DNA of 64,000 bases, from contig CAWHJN010000004.1 of assembly GCA_963829705.1 (NCBI GenBank), positions 254,701 to 318,700 of the forward strand. The letters run 5' to 3'. The notes beneath the pieces are model-generated. The model was not told the origin of the DNA and did not search any database. It worked only from the letters and a program-made list of their open reading frames with translations. The DNA is from CAWHJN01 sp963829705. Its GTDB lineage: Bacteria > Bacteroidota > Rhodothermia > Rhodothermales > BA12. Positions 37,452 to 46,092 of the stretch are shown here, piece after piece; the first letter of the stretch is position 1, and each line of letters begins with the position of its first letter. Made by a program: the position numbers and the translations under genes.

Positions 37452-37769
37452 GAAAGGCAACGCGCCGCAAAGATCGCGCAGCCCCCGCCCGTTTCCAATG
37501 CACGAACAGATGCCCGCACGTTTCCTGCACGTCCGCATTGGCTGGACGTGTCAGGGCGTGATGCGTGGTTGCGGCGTGCAATGCAGGGCGCGACGATCCT
37601 TCGGCGTTGCTCAGGATGACGTTGCGTACCCACGTCCGAACCCGACCCGAATGCCGTAGGGACCCAAGGCTCTGCGCCGCTACCACCACCGTTGCCTTCG
37701 ATCTTTCCACGGACGCGCCACGGCACGTCCCCCCTTCCGAAGTCCGCCTTCCAAAACCCCACCTTCCCA
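37452..37769. repeat. 318-bp repeat-rich intergenic region
   Basis: No gene is supported. Three repeat types are stacked here. At 37592-37621 lies GATCCTTCGGCGTTGCTC followed by AGGATGACG, the inverse of a CGTCATCCTGAGC...GAAGGATC sequence I know as a dispersed repeat in several phyla. At 37711-37730 GGACGCGCC/GGCACGTCC forms a REP-like palindrome with one mismatch. At 37735-37768 are CCTTCCGAAGTCCGCC-type pyrimidine tracts, here next to a 3' end of the EVE-McrB gene. Confidence 0.55.
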
Positions 37770-39425
37770 TCATCCGTCCCAGAACGAGGCGTAGCCTTCG
37801 TCCTGGCCCTGCAGCCACAGCTTGCACAGCCGCGCCGCCGTCAGGCCAAAGCGGGCGGAGGGCAGCACGGTGGGCCGCCCGGCATCGTCCCAGGTGGTGG
37901 CGAGGCGGCGAGCGTCGCGTGCCTGGGACAGCGGCGTGCCACTCGCGGCCCAGCCCAGCAGGTGCAGCAGCGCCCGTTCGAGCACGACGCGGCTGCCCGA
38001 GAGGCGCGGCAGGATTTTGAGCGACAGCGCCACGTCGAGCGGGTCGAGGGGCGTGCCACCGCGCGTGCGGAAGGCGTCGGCGGTTTCGCGCGCGTGGAGC
38101 ACGAACAGCGCCACCTCGTCGCGGGTGCGGTAGGCGATGCCGCCGCCCGCCTTCGCCAGCCCCTCGTGCGCCGCGACGAGCGCGTCGATGGTGCGGCTCA
38201 GGTCGGCCTCCTCGGACTCGTCGAGGGTGCCGAGCGCGGCGAGCGTCCGGGCGCGGGGCTGCCACGCCTCGACGGGCCACCGCGCGCCGACGGCGTCGCG
38301 GGCGGCAGGCTGGGCGCGGAGATCCGCCGTGCTCAGTTCGAGCGTGAAGGCGCGGTCGAGCACCTTGCGGCTGAACGGGTGCGTGCTCTCGTCCACGTTA
38401 ACGGTGCCGACGATACCGAGGTTGGACGGCAGCGCGACGCCTGCCCATGCTTCGTCGCGCACGCCGTCGAGCAGGGGGGGCGTCTGCCCGCGCCCGTCGC
38501 GCTGCTCGATGCGGCTGAGGACTTCGGCGAGGTATTGCTCGACGCGGCTGAGGTTCATCTCGTCGAGCACGAGCAGGTGGTAGCGCTGCGGGTCGTCCAT
38601 CGCCGTGCGGGCGGCGCGGAGCACGCTGCCGGGCCGGAAGCGCCCCTGCAAGTCGGTGTAGCCCAGCGTCTCGGCGCTGTCGGTCCAGTCGGGGCGGACG
38701 GGCACGAGTGTGGCCGTCGCGCCGGTGCCGTCGGCGACGAGTTGCGGCAGGCGGCTCTTGCCCGTGCCGGTGATGCCTGCGAGCAGGGCGAAGCCTTTGG
38801 TTCGCAGCGCCGCGACGAAGGCCGCCACCTGCCACGGCGCGTAGACGAAGCCACGCGCATCGAGGTACGTGAGCAGCGCATCGAGCGCGGCCCCGCGGTC
38901 GAACGTCTCGGGCGCGCGGTACGGCTCGGCGGCCTCGGCCACGAGTGGCGGCGCGGCCGCACGCGAGGCGAGGTACGTCTCGTACGCTTCGATGGCGCGC
39001 TCCGGGGCCGTCACGGCGCGGGCGTGGAGCAGGAACGCCAGCAGCTTCTCGTCCACCCGGGGCAACTCGTGGAGCACCTGCTGGAAAACGCGGCGCACGT
39101 CGGCGTACTCGTCGGCGACGGCGAGCTTGTCCGCGAAGGCGTCGAGCGGCAGGCGCGCCTCGCCGGGCAGCGCGATGAGCGGGCGCACGCGCACGCGGTG
39201 TTCCATCGTTTTGCCGCGCACGAGGGGCGTGTCGTCCTCGAAGGGTGCGCCCGTCACCTCGAACATCCCCGCCAGCACCTGCGCGCCCGTGAGGTAGGCG
39301 AAGATCACGTCGCCCGGCTGCATCGCGTCGAGGCGCGGCTTGCCCACGCGGTGCAGCGCGAAGGTGCGCGTCTGCGCGAAGACCGCGTACGCCTCGGGCG
39401 CGGTTGCCCACAGGTAGGCGCGCAT
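37770..39425 (-). CDS. EVE-domain/McrB-like AAA+ GTPase fusion
   Basis: A 551-residue fusion. Residues 1-85 form an EVE (PUA-like, modified-base reader) domain: MRAYLWATAPEAYAVFAQ, LDAMQPGDVIFAYLTGAQVL, AGMFEVTGAPFEDDTP. A helical linker follows, then an McrB-type AAA+ motor: Walker A GITGTGKS (217-224), Walker B LLVLDEMN (284-291) in HLLVLDEMNLSRVEQYLAEV, sensor NVDES (343-347) in GTVNVDESTHPFSRKVLDR. McrB proteins assemble GTP-driven rings that activate the McrC nuclease on modified DNA; EVE domains read 5-methylcytosine-like or RNA modifications. No mcrC lies nearby. Its ATG overlaps the stop of a VOC-family gene (TGATG), so both are co-translated. Defence or nucleic-acid surveillance is inferred. 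Confidence 0.88.
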   Translation of the reverse strand: MRAYLWATAPEAYAVFAQTRTFALHRVGKPRLDAMQPGDVIFAYLTGAQVLAGMFEVTGAPFEDDTPLVRGKTMEHRVRVRPLIALPGEARLPLDAFADKLAVADEYADVRRVFQQVLHELPRVDEKLLAFLLHARAVTAPERAIEAYETYLASRAAAPPLVAEAAEPYRAPETFDRGAALDALLTYLDARGFVYAPWQVAAFVAALRTKGFALLAGITGTGKSRLPQLVADGTGATATLVPVRPDWTDSAETLGYTDLQGRFRPGSVLRAARTAMDDPQRYHLLVLDEMNLSRVEQYLAEVLSRIEQRDGRGQTPPLLDGVRDEAWAGVALPSNLGIVGTVNVDESTHPFSRKVLDRAFTLELSTADLRAQPAARDAVGARWPVEAWQPRARTLAALGTLDESEEADLSRTIDALVAAHEGLAKAGGGIAYRTRDEVALFVLHARETADAFRTRGGTPLDPLDVALSLKILPRLSGSRVVLERALLHLLGWAASGTPLSQARDARRLATTWDDAGRPTVLPSARFGLTAARLCKLWLQGQDEGYASFWDG

Positions 39426-39799
39426 CAGGAAGCGTCGGGCAGCGAGAAGTGCGGGTTCTCGATGACGCCGAAGACGTTGCCGTCGGGGTCGCGGACAGTC
39501 GCCGTGCGGATGCCGCCGCCCACATCCTGCACAGCGTCGTGGGCGAGGGCGCCCCGTTCAATCAGCCGGTCGAAGGCGGATTGCGCGTCATCCACGCCCC
39601 AGTACACCGTCGTGCCTCCTGCGCCGGGCTGCGCGTTGGTTTCGGCAGGAAGGAGGCCCAACTCGTAGCCGCCGACGTTGAAGCCGACGTAGTATTCCTC
39701 GTCGAAATACGGGCCGAAGCCGAGCACGTCGGTGTACCACGCTTTTGCGCGGGCGAGATCGGTGGTGGCGTAGATGGCGGTGCGGAGGCCGTGGAGCAT
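39425..39799 (-). CDS. VOC-family (glyoxalase-like) protein
   Basis: A 124-residue vicinal-oxygen-chelate protein: LRTAIYATTDLARAKAWYTD, DVLGFGPYFDEEYYVGFNVG, and IRTATVRDPDGNVFGVIENP, with the metal-type Glu near the end. ATG 39799 is chosen as the frame upstream (to 39856) is intergenic. VOC folds serve glyoxalases, dioxygenases and resistance proteins; specificity unknown. Its TGA overlaps the ATG of the EVE-McrB gene, a tight coupling that is unusual for a housekeeping glyoxalase. Confidence 0.9.
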   Translation of the reverse strand: MLHGLRTAIYATTDLARAKAWYTDVLGFGPYFDEEYYVGFNVGGYELGLLPAETNAQPGAGGTTVYWGVDDAQSAFDRLIERGALAHDAVQDVGGGIRTATVRDPDGNVFGVIENPHFSLPDAS

Positions 39800-40029
39800 G
39801 GCGGTGAAAGTTGAGGCATCAGGCGTTAGGCTACAACAGGCCCAGACCAGGTGCAAGCGTCGGTGACCTCTGTGTCAAGCCGCACCTTCCGCGTTGCGTT
39901 CCGCCGCCGTGGCGGCGTTACTTGAAGGTCGGCGGTAGGGCATGGCGTTTGCGCACAGGCGCAGCACGCTGTGCCCTTGCGAGGGCTACCTCCTGCGTTC
40001 CGACTTCCGAAATCCGACTTTCCACTTTC
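39800..40029. repeat. 230-bp divergent intergenic region with REP-like and pyrimidine-tract repeats
   Basis: Contains CCGCCGCC/GGCGGCG-type symmetry at 39902-39917, a degenerate REP-like stem around GCACAGGCGCAGCACGCTGT (39953-39972), and directly before ATG 40030 the tract CCGACTTTCCACTTTC. No gene seen. Confidence 0.5.
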
Positions 40030-40962
40030 ATGAAAATCCTCGTCACCGGCGGCGCCGGTTTCATCGGCTCCCACGTCACCGACGCGCTCGTCAACGCGGG
40101 CCACGACGTCCACGTACTCGACGACCTGTCGTCGGGCAAGCGCGAAAACGTCAACGAGAAGGCCACGCTGCACGTGCTCGACATCCGCGACGCGAAGGTC
40201 GTGGAGTTGTTCGAGCAGGAGCGCTTCGAGGTGCTCGTCCACCACGCCGCGCAGATGGACGTGCGCCGCAGCGTCGCCGACCCGCGCTTCGACGCCTCCG
40301 TCAACGTCGACGGCTTTCTCAACCTCATGGAAGCGGGCCGCCAGAACGGGCTCCGGAAGGTCGTCTTCGCCTCGACGGGCGGCGCCATCTACGGCGAGCC
40401 GGATTACGTGCCGCAGGACGAGAAGCACGCCCTCCAGCCGCTCTCGCCCTACGGCATCACCAAGCTCGTCACCGAGAAGTACCTCTTTTTCTACCAGCAG
40501 ACGTACGGCATCGAGTACGTGGTGCTGCGCTACGGCAACATCTACGGGCCGCGCCAGAACCCGCACGGCGAGGCGGGCGTGGTCGCCATCTTCAGCGAGA
40601 AGATGCTCAAGGGCGAAGACGTGTTCGTCAACGGCGATGGCCTCCAGACGCGCGATTACGCCTTCGTGGGCGACGTCGTGCGCGCCAACCTGGCCGCGCT
40701 CGCGCACGAGGCGTCAGGGATTTTCAACGTCGGCACGGGCGTCGAGACGGACGTGGTGACGCTGTTTCGCACCATCCGCACGCACACGGGCGCGGACATT
40801 GAGGAGCAGCACGTGCCCGCCAAGCCCGGCGAGCAGCGCCGCAGCGTGCTCTCGTTCGAGAAGACGAAGAACACGCTCGGCTGGACGCCCGAGGTCAACG
40901 TCGAAGAAGGCCTGCGCCGCACGGTGGAGTGGTTCAAGGACAAACTCAGGCGCGAGGCGTGA
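40030..40962 (+). CDS. NAD-dependent epimerase/dehydratase, UDP-glucose 4-epimerase-like
   Basis: A 310-residue extended short-chain dehydrogenase. NAD motif MKILVTGGAGFIGSHVTDAL, Asp in VHVLDDLSSGKRENV, catalytic Ser/Thr in KVVFASTGGAIYGEP and the Tyr-x-x-x-Lys pair in PLSPYGITKLVTEKYLFFY. NIYGPRQNPHGEAGVVAIFS and GDGLQTRDYAFVGDVVRANL are typical of GalE-like UDP-sugar epimerases. It interconverts UDP-hexoses or UDP-uronic acids for surface polysaccharides; exact substrate open. The last 17 bp overlap a convergent gene. Confidence 0.92.
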   Translation: MKILVTGGAGFIGSHVTDALVNAGHDVHVLDDLSSGKRENVNEKATLHVLDIRDAKVVELFEQERFEVLVHHAAQMDVRRSVADPRFDASVNVDGFLNLMEAGRQNGLRKVVFASTGGAIYGEPDYVPQDEKHALQPLSPYGITKLVTEKYLFFYQQTYGIEYVVLRYGNIYGPRQNPHGEAGVVAIFSEKMLKGEDVFVNGDGLQTRDYAFVGDVVRANLAALAHEASGIFNVGTGVETDVVTLFRTIRTHTGADIEEQHVPAKPGEQRRSVLSFEKTKNTLGWTPEVNVEEGLRRTVEWFKDKLRREA

Positions 40963-41443
40963 TAGACTCCGATTGCGCTTTCAGCAGGTCTTGCCTTGCG
41001 TACTCCTCCCTCGCTCGCTGAATGACCAGTTGCTTACGCGCGTAGTCTGCAAAGTCATCGAAGCCTACTTTTACTCCGAAAATTCTGACCCAGAAGCCTC
41101 CGCTGATGCAGTAAACGGAGGCCGTCCTGTCGTTGAAATCGAAGCGGTAGACGGGTGGAGACGTGACGAGTGAAGGACTGAAGGCCTCAACCTTCGACCA
41201 AGGATGCTGCTTCATGCTTGCTCCCTGCTGCACGGTGATCCCGTCGCGATCAAGCGTCACAAACGAGATGGTAGCGCGAGCGGCAAGCCCAACGAGCGTT
41301 GTCACGACAGCAGAAACTCCAAAAAGCGCCGCGTGAAGAGCGAGGCCCTTCACCCCCAAAAACACCGAGAGCAGCCCATAGGCGACGACCAAGATCGACC
41401 ACCCAAACCGGCTGGCTTCATAGCCAAACAAACTGCTCGTCAT
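40946..41443 (-). CDS. Small membrane protein with PH-like domain
   Basis: A 165-residue protein with two N-terminal membrane helices (GWSILVVAYGLLSVFLGVKG; LHAALFGVSAVVTTLVGLA) and a soluble C-terminal part (ITVQQGASMKQHPWSKVEAF, VYRFDFNDRTASVYCISGG) like bacterial PH/YcxB-type domains, then a charged helix. No family assigned. It is less GC-rich and less codon-biased than neighbours. It lies in the gap between the epimerase and a kinase gene, ending in a convergent overlap. Confidence 0.65.
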   Translation of the reverse strand: MTSSLFGYEASRFGWSILVVAYGLLSVFLGVKGLALHAALFGVSAVVTTLVGLAARATISFVTLDRDGITVQQGASMKQHPWSKVEAFSPSLVTSPPVYRFDFNDRTASVYCISGGFWVRIFGVKVGFDDFADYARKQLVIQRAREEYARQDLLKAQSESITPRA

Positions 41444-41486
41444 GAGCGAAGGTCAGGGTTGGTGATGGACATCTCACCTACGGCTT

Positions 41487-42248
41487 TCACCCCACGCTGA
41501 ACGGCACCCGGCAGATGACGAGTGTGCCGACGGGATCGCGGGCCTGCACCTCGAGCGAGCCGCCGAGCATCTGGGCGCGTCGGCGCATGGTTCGCAGGCC
41601 GATGCCGCCGCCGCCCGCCACCACGCGCGGGTCGATGGTGGCGCCGTCGTTTTCGACGATGAGTTCGAGGGTTTCACCGTCGCAGCGTACGTGGAAGCAG
41701 AGGTACGACGGCAGGCCATGGCGCAGCGCGTTCGAGGCGGCTTCCTGCGCGATGCGGTAGAGGTGCCGCCCCGCCTGCTCGTCGGCGTATGCCACCGGCT
41801 GCGGCACGTCGAGCGTGCAGGAGAGGCCGTGCGCAGCTTCGAGGTTGTCCGCCAGCGTGGCCAGCGCGCCCACGATGCCATCGGCGCCCATCACGGCGGG
41901 GTAGAGGCTGTGCGCCAGCGAGCGCGTTTCGTAGATGGCCTGCCGCGTCAGGTCGTTGGCGCGCGCGAGGAGGTCGTGCGCCTGCACGTCGTCCACGCCG
42001 CCCAGCCGCGTTTCGAGCGTGGCGAGCAGCACCGAGAGCGTCGTCAGGCGCTGGCAGAGGCCGTCGTGAAGCTCCTCGGCCAGACGCGACTGCTCGTGCG
42101 CGGCCGCGTCGATCACCTCCTGTTCCATGTGCTGCAGCCGGGCGCGCAGGTGCTCGATGACCTGGGCCTCGCCATCGGCGCGGACTTCGAGGAGGAGCCG
42201 GACGCTTTCCTCGACGAACGGCTGCGAAAACTCAGCAGCGCCGTTCAT
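41487..42248 (-). CDS. NarL/LiaS-type sensor histidine kinase, cytoplasmic
   Basis: A 253-residue kinase of the HisKA_3/HPK7 class. The dimerisation helix has the phospho-accepting His in QSRLAEELHDGLCQRLTTLS; the ATPase domain has RIAQEAASNALRHG (N box), VENDGATIDP and GGGGIGLRTMRRRAQMLGG. No transmembrane or sensory domain is fused. The ATG (42248) overlaps the stop of the DUF3098 gene (ATGA). No response-regulator gene is nearby, so the partner lies elsewhere. The DUF3098 membrane protein may be its membrane anchor, which is inference from coupling. Confidence 0.9.
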   Translation of the reverse strand: MNGAAEFSQPFVEESVRLLLEVRADGEAQVIEHLRARLQHMEQEVIDAAAHEQSRLAEELHDGLCQRLTTLSVLLATLETRLGGVDDVQAHDLLARANDLTRQAIYETRSLAHSLYPAVMGADGIVGALATLADNLEAAHGLSCTLDVPQPVAYADEQAGRHLYRIAQEAASNALRHGLPSYLCFHVRCDGETLELIVENDGATIDPRVVAGGGGIGLRTMRRRAQMLGGSLEVQARDPVGTLVICRVPFSVG

Positions 42249-42517
42249 GCTGCCTGCTCCTCCCGAGGTCGCCACAGGATGGCGTAGATCGCGCCGATGT
42301 AGCCGCCGAGCAGCAGCAGCGGGGCGACGTAGAGCGACAGGAAGCCGTCCACTTCGTTCTCGACGCGCATGACGGTGTAGCCGACGAGGATCAGCGCGAG
42401 CGCGATCCCGAGCAGCACGTAGTTGCGCGAGGTGAACACCATGTGACCTGCAGAGGTCGTCCGGGTAGCGCGGCGCGCGGTACGGGCGGAACTACGGCGT
42501 GCAGAAGGCGAAGCCAT
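42245..42517 (-). CDS. DUF3098 family two-helix membrane protein
   Basis: A 90-residue protein: a basic, Ser/Arg-rich N-terminus, then two membrane helices (VLLGIALALILVGYTVMRV and SLYVAPLLLLGGYIGAIYAI) with the family core FTSRNYVLLGIALALILVGY. DUF3098 is nearly confined to Bacteroidota relatives. Function unknown. Its stop overlaps the start of the sensor kinase gene, so they form an operon. It is divergent from the PBP4 gene. Confidence 0.85.
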   Translation of the reverse strand: MASPSARRSSARTARRATRTTSAGHMVFTSRNYVLLGIALALILVGYTVMRVENEVDGFLSLYVAPLLLLGGYIGAIYAILWRPREEQAA

Positions 42518-42635
42518 GAGGCATATCGTTTGTAACGCGGCTGCAACAGGGCTTCGCAAAGCCGGTTCCAGCCCCCCGCGTCGGCACGCACCCGCGTTTT
42601 GCCCGTTGCACCCTGCACTTCTTTCCCCTCGCCCC

Positions 42636-44069
42636 ATGCGTTTCCGCTCCGCCCTGCCGCTCGTCTTCTGCCTCGTCCTGCTCGGCGGGATGCTGCCCCC
42701 CACGGTACAGCAGCGCATCAACGCCATCGTCAACGACCCGGCGTCGCAACCGGCGCTGTGGTCGGTCTACGTGGCCGACGCGCGCACGGGCGAGGTCGTC
42801 TACACGCACGACGCGGGCATGACGATGCTGCCGGCCTCGACGATGAAGCTCTTCACCACCGCCACGGCCCTCGACGCGCTCGGCGCGGACTACCGCTACA
42901 CCACCGACCTGCGCTTCAAGGGCGTGCGCGAAGGCGGCGTGCTCGACGGCGACCTCGTCATCCGGGGCTCGGGCGATCCATCGTTCGGCTCGTCGCTGGT
43001 GAGCGGGCCCGATCCGCTCCGCACGTGGGCGCTCGCGCTCGCCGGGCAGGGCGTCAGGGAAGTCCGGGGCCGCATCGTCGGCTACGACGACACCTTCGAC
43101 GACCGCCCCTACGCCGAGGGCTGGGACGTGGACTACATCGCCACGCAGTCGAGCCGGTTGCTGGGCGTAAGCGCGAGCGGGCTGTCGTACCACGACAATC
43201 TGGTGGAAGTCCAACTCAGGCCCGGCCCTGTCGGCAAGGCCCCTGCGATGACGGCCAGTCCGCCTGATTACCTCGACATCGCCAACCGCGCCACCACGAG
43301 CGCTCGACGGCGCGGACGGGCCGCGCGGATGCACCGCGCCCTCGGCACCGACCGCATCGACGTGTCAGGGACAATCGCGCGGTCGTACGCGGCCACCTAC
43401 GAGGTGCCCGTCTACAACCCCACGCACTTCGCGGCGTCCGCCTTCCGCGAGGCGCTCAAAAGCGCGGGCATCACCGTCACCGCCACGCCCTCCGACATCG
43501 ACGACCTCGACCAGCAGCCCGTGCCCGACAAGATGGAGGTGCTTTTCAGCCACACGTCGCCGCCGCTGGGCGAGCTGCTGAAGATCGTGGGCAAGAAGAG
43601 CAACAACTTCTACGCCGAGCAGATCTTCCGGACGGTGGCCTGGGGCGGCAGTGCGGCGGGTGGCGAGGCGCGTGTGAAAGCGCTCGTGACGAAGGCCGGC
43701 GGCGACGCCACCAACCTGTCCATCCGCGACGGGTCGGGGCTTTCGCGCAAGGATTTTGTGACGGCGGAGGCGATGGGGCGCGTGCTCGTCTACATGAACG
43801 GTCATGCCGAGCGGGCCGCTTTCCGCGCCGCGCTGGCGATGTCGGGCGAGGAGAAATCGACGCTGCGCTACCGGCTCAAGGACGTGCCGGTGCAGGCCAA
43901 AACGGGCTCGCTCGAATACGTGCGGGCGCTGGCGGGCTACGTGACGGCCCCCGACGGGCGCGAGCTGGCCTTCGTCGTCTTCGCCAACAACTTCGCCGTG
44001 CCGCCCTACCGGATCACGCAGGCAATTGACGCCATCGTCACCGAACTGGCCGTGGAGCCTGCCTCCTGA
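42636..44069 (+). CDS. dacB: D-alanyl-D-alanine carboxypeptidase/endopeptidase, PBP4 type
   Basis: A 477-residue peptidase S13 protein. Signal peptide SALPLVFCLVLLGGMLPP; SxxK with Ser68 and Lys71 in TMLPASTMKLFTTATALD; SxN in LLKIVGKKSNNFYAEQIFR; KTG in KDVPVQAKTGSLEYVRALAG. The insertion domain between SxxK and SxN (about residues 90-290) is characteristic of PBP4. It trims or cleaves peptidoglycan peptides in the periplasm. Start at ATG 42636 is set by the signal peptide. An MreD-like gene follows on the same strand. Confidence 0.95.
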   Translation: MRFRSALPLVFCLVLLGGMLPPTVQQRINAIVNDPASQPALWSVYVADARTGEVVYTHDAGMTMLPASTMKLFTTATALDALGADYRYTTDLRFKGVREGGVLDGDLVIRGSGDPSFGSSLVSGPDPLRTWALALAGQGVREVRGRIVGYDDTFDDRPYAEGWDVDYIATQSSRLLGVSASGLSYHDNLVEVQLRPGPVGKAPAMTASPPDYLDIANRATTSARRRGRAARMHRALGTDRIDVSGTIARSYAATYEVPVYNPTHFAASAFREALKSAGITVTATPSDIDDLDQQPVPDKMEVLFSHTSPPLGELLKIVGKKSNNFYAEQIFRTVAWGGSAAGGEARVKALVTKAGGDATNLSIRDGSGLSRKDFVTAEAMGRVLVYMNGHAERAAFRAALAMSGEEKSTLRYRLKDVPVQAKTGSLEYVRALAGYVTAPDGRELAFVVFANNFAVPPYRITQAIDAIVTELAVEPAS

Positions 44070-44128
44070 GGCGCACGGGCCGTCGTATACTGACCCGTTC
44101 CCCCGTCCGGCCCGCTTTTCCCCTTCCG

Positions 44129-44599
44129 ATGCCCCGCTCTGCGCGCTACGTTCTCGCCGGTTTGTTGGTGTTTCTGGCGCAGTGGCTGGTGCTCGGGCGG
44201 CTGCGCGTCTGGGGCGTCGCGCCGGATGCCGTGCTGCTCTTCATCACGTGGCTGGGCCTGCGCCGCGGGCGTCGCTACGGGCTGGCCGCCGGTTTCACGC
44301 TGGGCTTTCTGATGGACGCCGTTACGGGCTCGTGGGGCATCCACATGGTGGTGAAGTCGCTCGTGGGCTTTCTCGTGGGGCTGTTTCCGGCGAGCGAGCG
44401 CGAGACGGTGCTGATCCTGCCCGGCCAGGCGTTCGTCGGGGGGCTGGTGGTGGCGCTGCTGCACAACGGCCTGCTGGTGCTGCTGCTGGCGGTGGACTCG
44501 GGCTCGCGCAGTCCGTTTCTGCTCTTCGGCCTGTGGCTCGGCGGCACGCTCTACACCGCCGTGCTCGCCTTTATCGCCTCGCTGCTGACGTCTCGGTGA
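44129..44599 (+). CDS. mreD: MreD-like rod shape-determining membrane protein
   Basis: A 156-residue integral membrane protein with about five helices. YVLAGLLVFLAQWLVLGRLR, VAPDAVLLFITWLGLRRGRR, YGLAAGFTLGFLMDAVTGSW and VVKSLVGFLVGLFPASERET follow the MreD pattern (the GLAAGFxxGFLxD core). MreD belongs to the elongasome that guides lateral wall synthesis. mreB, mreC and pbp2 are not adjacent. The call rests on pattern only, without neighbours other than PBP4. Confidence 0.65.
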   Translation: MPRSARYVLAGLLVFLAQWLVLGRLRVWGVAPDAVLLFITWLGLRRGRRYGLAAGFTLGFLMDAVTGSWGIHMVVKSLVGFLVGLFPASERETVLILPGQAFVGGLVVALLHNGLLVLLLAVDSGSRSPFLLFGLWLGGTLYTAVLAFIASLLTSR

Positions 44600-44608
44600 C
44601 GCGGCCAG

Positions 44609-44674
44609 AGGGCACGGCGTGCTGTGCCCTTCTACGACGGCAACCGTTCCGGGCGCAATGAATTGCGCCCCTAC
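44609..44674. repeat. Two adjacent REP-like palindromes
   Basis: AGGGCAC/GTGCCCT (44609-44630) followed by TCTAC, and GGGCGCAAT/ATTGCGCCC (44651-44670) followed by CTAC. On the minus strand the second reads GTAG followed by a GGGGCGCAATT hairpin. They fill the gap between the MreD-like gene and ruvC, and lead into a TTCCG-type tract before the ruvC ATG. Confidence 0.75.
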
Positions 44675-44739
44675 GCCGTGCTTCCGCGCTCCGACTTCCG
44701 AAAGCAAAGCTTCACGTCCGTAAATCCGACCTTCCTCTC

Positions 44740-45279
44740 ATGCTCATCCTCGGCATCGATCCCGGTTCGCAGCACACCGGCTACGCGCTGGTGGAGGTCG
44801 AGGGCGGAAAGGAAACGCTCGTCGCGCACGGCACCCTGCACCTCGACACGTCGGGTGAGCACCAGGATCGGCTGAAGGAACTCTACGACCGCCTGAGCGC
44901 CGTCATCGACGAGATGCCGCCGGACGAGTGTGCCGTCGAGATGCCCGTCTATGGCAAAAACCCGCAGTCGATGCTGAAGCTCGGCCGGGCGCAGGCGGCG
45001 GCGATGCTGGTGGCGCTCAACCGGCAGATTCCCGTGACGCAGTACGTGCCTACCGAGGTCAAGAAGTCTGTCACCGGCACGGGCGGCGCGTCGAAAGAGC
45101 AGGTGGCCTACATGGTGCGGACGCTGCTCGGCCTCAAGGACGACGTGGCGATGAGTCTGGATGCCTCCGACGCCGTGGCCGTGGCGCTGTGCCACGCGCA
45201 TCGGCGCGCCCAGGGCACCACGAAGCAACACAAAAACTGGGCGGCCTTCGTGCGGGACAACCCCAACCGCGTGCGCTGA
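44740..45279 (+). CDS. ruvC: Holliday junction resolvase RuvC
   Basis: A 179-residue resolvase with the four catalytic acids: Asp7 in LILGIDPGSQHTGYAL, Glu67 in CAVEMPVYGKNPQSML, and Asp141/Asp144 in SLDASDAVAVALCHAHRR. KLGRAQAAAMLVALNRQIPV and VKKSVTGTGGASKEQVAYMV are typical. It cuts four-way junctions symmetrically together with RuvAB. Start ATG 44740 is directly preceded by a pyrimidine-rich tract and by REP-like palindromes. ruvA is some 22 kb away. Confidence 0.97.
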   Translation: MLILGIDPGSQHTGYALVEVEGGKETLVAHGTLHLDTSGEHQDRLKELYDRLSAVIDEMPPDECAVEMPVYGKNPQSMLKLGRAQAAAMLVALNRQIPVTQYVPTEVKKSVTGTGGASKEQVAYMVRTLLGLKDDVAMSLDASDAVAVALCHAHRRAQGTTKQHKNWAAFVRDNPNRVR

Positions 45280-45369
45280 AAACACAGCGTCGGGTTTCAT
45301 AGAACCTTCGGTGCCGTGCTGGAGCCTGCCTGGCTCCATGGGATTAGGCGTTCTTTCTCCGCGCTGCCC

Positions 45370-46080
45370 ATGCCCACACTCGTCCACTACATCCCCATCC
45401 TGACGACGCTCGTCGCTTTTCCGTTCGCCATCGTGCTGTACAGGCACTGGCGGCGCAAGCCCAGCGCGCTGTACCTGTTCTGGTGGTTTGCAGGGGTGGC
45501 CTTCTACGGGATGGGTACGCTCGCCGAAGGCTTGACGACGCTGCTGGGCTGGCAGGAAGGCCTTTTCCGTACGTGGTATATCGTGGGCGCGTTGCTGGGC
45601 GGCGCACCGCTGGCCCAGGGAACGGTATACCTGCTGATGCGCGACCGGGTCGCGCACGTGTTGACGGCGGTTTTGCTGACGGCGGTGGTTGTGGCATCCG
45701 TGTGCGTCCTGCTGACGCCCATCGACTATTCGCTGGTCGAGGGGCACCGGCTCTCGGGTGCCGTAATGGAATGGCAGTGGGTGCGGCTGTTTTCGCCCTT
45801 TATCAACGTCTACGCCTTCATTTTCCTCGTCGGCGGCGCGGTATACTCGGCGTGGCAGTACGCGCGGCGCAAGCAAACCGGCGGGCGCATGTGGGGCAAC
45901 GTCTTTATCGCCGTAGGCGCGCTGCTACCGGGCATCGGTGGCAGCTTCACCCGCTTCGGCCACGTGGAGGTGCTGTACGTAACCGAACTGATCGGTTTGC
46001 TCTTTATCTGGCTGGGCTATCGGCAGGTGAGCCAGGCGCACGCGCCGTCGGTGCATGCCAACCAGACCATCACGTCATAG
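45370..46080 (+). CDS. Seven-helix membrane protein, unknown function
   Basis: A 236-residue protein with about seven membrane helices, among them YIPILTTLVAFPFAIVLYRH, LYLFWWFAGVAFYGMGTLAE, VLTAVLLTAVVVASVCVLLT and VTELIGLLFIWLGYRQVSQA. No signature recognised; topology resembles 7TM proteins of the histidine-kinase-associated type without any attached domain. ATG 45370 begins at the first helix; an upstream in-frame ATG at 45316 adds a short soluble lead. Confidence 0.7.
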   Translation: MPTLVHYIPILTTLVAFPFAIVLYRHWRRKPSALYLFWWFAGVAFYGMGTLAEGLTTLLGWQEGLFRTWYIVGALLGGAPLAQGTVYLLMRDRVAHVLTAVLLTAVVVASVCVLLTPIDYSLVEGHRLSGAVMEWQWVRLFSPFINVYAFIFLVGGAVYSAWQYARRKQTGGRMWGNVFIAVGALLPGIGGSFTRFGHVEVLYVTELIGLLFIWLGYRQVSQAHAPSVHANQTITS

Positions 46081-46092
46081 CCCCCGAGAAGG

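Noticed and set aside
37592..37621. Possible regulatory site or small RNA at the GATCCTTCGGCGTTGCTC sequence
   Set aside because: It matches a dispersed repeat type that I know from many genomes; nothing ties it to regulation here.
44129..44599. Firm assignment of an mre operon
   Set aside because: Only an MreD-like protein is present; mreB, mreC and the transpeptidase gene are not adjacent, so only the single call is kept.
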